From assembly GCA_002296055.1 (NCBI GenBank), contig DBHE01000105.1, positions 1 through 17,106 of the forward strand: DNA of 17,106 nucleotides, in the 5' to 3' direction. Shown one piece after another: positions 15,129-17,106 of the stretch; the stretch's first letter is position 1; every line of letters begins with the position of its first letter. Under the pieces are notes generated by a model. That model searched no databases. It was not told the DNA's origin and worked only from the letters and a program-made list of their open reading frames with translations. The position numbers and the translations under genes were made by a program. This DNA comes from Pseudomonadaceae bacterium UBA836 (GTDB lineage: Bacteria; Pseudomonadota; Gammaproteobacteria; Pseudomonadales; Pseudomonadaceae).

Positions 15129-16499
15129 GTGGCAAAGGCCGAGCTTCAATTCACGCACGATGCGATCAGAGCGCTTGAGTGCAGCGCAGGTAAATCAGAG
15201 CAGATCTTCTACGACAAAACTCAACGCGGGCTCGCGCTTAGGGTTACAGCGAGGGGCGCAAAAACGTTCGTTGTCATAAAGAGAGTCAACGGCACAATAA
15301 AACGAATTACGATCAGCAAGTACGACTCGAAAGCAAAAATCGTGTCGATTCGAGATCAGGCCGCCAAGCTGATTGGTGAAATAGATGAGATCATTGAGCG
15401 AGAAAAACTAGATAAGCAGTCAAGCTTTGTGACGGTCGAAAGCACTTTCGAGAAGATGATGAAGGCGAAGCAAAGGATCACTCAAGCGACACGAGAAGAC
15501 TACCGTCGAACGTTCAAAAACTACCTCTCTTCTATTGCTGATGTATCGCTTGGTGACTTCGACTATGAAGATGTGATAGAGCTTCACGCGAGCATTACTA
15601 AACCCGTTTTGCGGGCAAACGGGACGATGTCAAAAGAACGAAAACGTGCAGCAAATAAGGCCCTCGGCTTGTTGGGTTCTATCTATCGATTCGCAATAGT
15701 CACAAGCAGACATGAAGGCAAATCACTGATTACATCGAACCCGGTCGAGATTATGCGCGAGATGAACATCTGGCATGAAGACCGTCGAAGCAAAATCAGG
15801 ATTGAGCACGACAAGCTGGCTAGCTTTATTAATGAGTGTATTCAGATCTGCAATGATGGGCCTGAGCGAAATGTCGCGTCAGCGTTTGCATGCGCATCTG
15901 CTGCCGTACTCTTTATGCTGTTTACTGGTGTTCGTCCAGATGAGGTTGCAAAAATCAGGAAAGCGTACGTTAATCATAAAATGCGCGCCATTGTTTTCCC
16001 TGAGCGCACAAAAGAAAACGAGCAAGATACGCTTAAAAATGGTGAAGAGTTTCATCTTATGCTCAATGATACTGCATACAGCCAGGTTCTTTTTTCGATG
16101 AAACACAGCACATCAAGATACGTGTTCTCTGGCATTCAGCTGGATCGACTGCCCGAGTCTGTTGTTCGTGATTACATGATGAAAATTGGTGGTCGAATTG
16201 GTCAGCATCTACCCAGAAAGATTGCCAGGGCGACATTTATCTCAATTGCTGAATCTTCAGAAATAGGCCCATACCAGATTAAAGTTCTTTGCAATCATGA
16301 TGGTTATGGCAGTAGCGTTGACGTAACGGATGGTTACAAGACTATGTATGCTCACGAAGTAAGAGCAGCAGCACAAAAGGTAGAAGAAAAGATCTACCAG
16401 ATAACCGGCTGCAAAAAGAATGTGGTATGTCGAGGTCAGCTTGAAAATTTCACTGATATCGATGAAAGCCGGATCAGGAAGATAAGTGTTCACTTATAA
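15129..16499 (+). CDS. Tyrosine recombinase/integrase of a tRNA-Leu-targeting element
   Basis: 456 residues from the GTG at 15129, chosen because VAKAELQFTHDAIRAL matches the usual integrase N-terminus and GGGGG at 15116–15120 is well spaced; the frame is open back to an ATG at 14889, but that extension only translates the repeats (KVSM repeated). Residues about 1–100 form a DUF4102-type arm-binding domain (FYDKTQRGLALRVTARGAKTFVV), followed by a core-binding domain and the catalytic domain. Catalytic residues visible: Arg269 in FTGVRP, Lys295 in PERTKE, Arg367 in KIARATF, His390 in CNHDG and nucleophile Tyr403 in TDGY. The usual HxxR motif reads KxxR here. The gene is AT-richer with A-ending codons unlike its chromosomal neighbours, consistent with transfer. 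It would catalyse integration at the adjacent tRNA-Leu site. Confidence 0.88.
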   Translation: MAKAELQFTHDAIRALECSAGKSEQIFYDKTQRGLALRVTARGAKTFVVIKRVNGTIKRITISKYDSKAKIVSIRDQAAKLIGEIDEIIEREKLDKQSSFVTVESTFEKMMKAKQRITQATREDYRRTFKNYLSSIADVSLGDFDYEDVIELHASITKPVLRANGTMSKERKRAANKALGLLGSIYRFAIVTSRHEGKSLITSNPVEIMREMNIWHEDRRSKIRIEHDKLASFINECIQICNDGPERNVASAFACASAAVLFMLFTGVRPDEVAKIRKAYVNHKMRAIVFPERTKENEQDTLKNGEEFHLMLNDTAYSQVLFSMKHSTSRYVFSGIQLDRLPESVVRDYMMKIGGRIGQHLPRKIARATFISIAESSEIGPYQIKVLCNHDGYGSSVDVTDGYKTMYAHEVRAAAQKVEEKIYQITGCKKNVVCRGQLENFTDIDESRIRKISVHL

Positions 16500-17106
16500 C
16501 TACTGCAAATAAAGATGAGACCTGTTGCCGCCGGCGTCGTAATGTTGCGATTTTTGCTCTAGTCTCTTGCGCGATAGGATTGAAACCGCTCTCCCCTAGT
16601 GCGAACTTCGCTCTCACCTATAGCGATTTTCGCACCCCCTCTTTATGAATTCTCTATATTCCGTGCTGCCCTCAAGTGAATCCCGCAGAGCCTGATGGCA
16701 AAGTTGGTTATATTTGTAAGCTGGGTATTGTTTTATGTTTTCCTTATTTGCAACAATACAGCGCGTCATTGGTTTGCTGCTGATCTGGATAAATAAGTTT
16801 GGATGCCTAGTTGGCCGGGCGCGGTGTTTTATTCCTTGTGGATGTTATGGCAGCAATAAAAAATGCGCGGCTATGGGAACTATAAAAATAATATGATGAA
16901 GCTTTCGCTACAGCTTATTGCGCGCGTCAAATCCGGTCTATCCAGAACTCAGCGAAGAGGTCTGATGTGGGTGCCACGCCCTGGCTCTCATTTCCGGCCC
17001 AAGCCGGCTACCGAATTTGATGTCAAACAAAGCCAAGCAGCACACTGCTGGAGCGCGTACCCAGGGTACGAGCTCATGCGCACGAGTACGTGCGCACACA
17101 CCATAC
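16500..17106. other. Gene-poor element DNA with short repeats and possible partial ORF
   Basis: About 600 bp without a well-supported gene. At 16547–16635 related short motifs recur (GCGATTTTTGC, GCGAACTTCGC, GCGATTTTCGC), and GTGCGAA at 16599–16605 is inverted as TTCGCAC at 16629–16635. The stretch 16640–16900 is AT-rich. From about 16910 the DNA becomes GC-richer, with a frame open from an ATG at 16863 to the window edge (81 codons, no ribosome site) and an open reverse frame entering from the edge. Near the edge are GTACCC-A-GGGTAC at 17057–17069 and TGCGCAC/GTGCGCA at 17077–17096. I recognise no protein family and see no clear terminator for the integrase. Confidence 0.45.

Noticed and set aside
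1..17106. CRISPR arrays, rRNA genes and insertion sequences
   Set aside because: No regularly spaced repeat array, no rRNA signature and no transposase gene were seen by eye on either strand.

Overview
The window looks like a chromosomal segment from a gammaproteobacterium of the Pseudomonas/Halopseudomonas group. This rests on the GC-rich coding bias, the imelysin–dihaem–imelysin–DUF1513 gene order (which I recall from the P. aeruginosa icmP/PA4370–PA4373 region), and Pseudomonas-style gor, ugd and TonB receptor proteins. The assignment is from recognition, not from a search.

Left part (1–5406): a truncated flavin-storage dodecin gene reads leftwards. Divergent from it is a four-gene operon with a near-consensus sigma70 promoter overlapped by a Fur-box-like sequence. 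The operon encodes a lipoprotein imelysin (IcmP/IrpA type), a periplasmic dihaem c-type oxidoreductase, a second imelysin lacking the canonical metal-motif histidine, and a Tat-exported DUF1513 beta-propeller that may be lipidated. Together they look like an iron-repressed periplasmic redox/metal-handling system, comparable in parts to EfeO/EfeB but with no permease. A very strong hairpin separates the first gene from the rest.

Middle part (5424–9951): a small PilZ-domain protein, a textbook PCu(A)C copper chaperone, and a leftward cluster of ugd (UDP-glucose dehydrogenase), gor (glutathione reductase) and a TRIC/UPF0126 membrane channel.

Right-middle part (10038–14603): a second iron-linked unit, consisting of a Rob-like AraC/GyrI regulator preceded by a Fur-box-like site and a FhuA/FoxA-type TonB-dependent siderophore receptor. 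It is followed by a run of three hairpins, a MASE2–GGDEF diguanylate cyclase, and, convergent with the latter, an overlooked 58-residue two-helix membrane protein with a strong ribosome binding site.

Right end (14766–17106): the 3' part of a tRNA-Leu(TAA) gene without its 5' half marks one end of an integrated element. Beyond it are clustered GTTTCCAT repeats (candidate integrase arm sites), a tyrosine recombinase gene that is visibly AT-richer than the chromosome, and about 600 bp of gene-poor DNA running off the window. The cargo of the element and the intact tRNA-Leu gene should lie to the right of this window.
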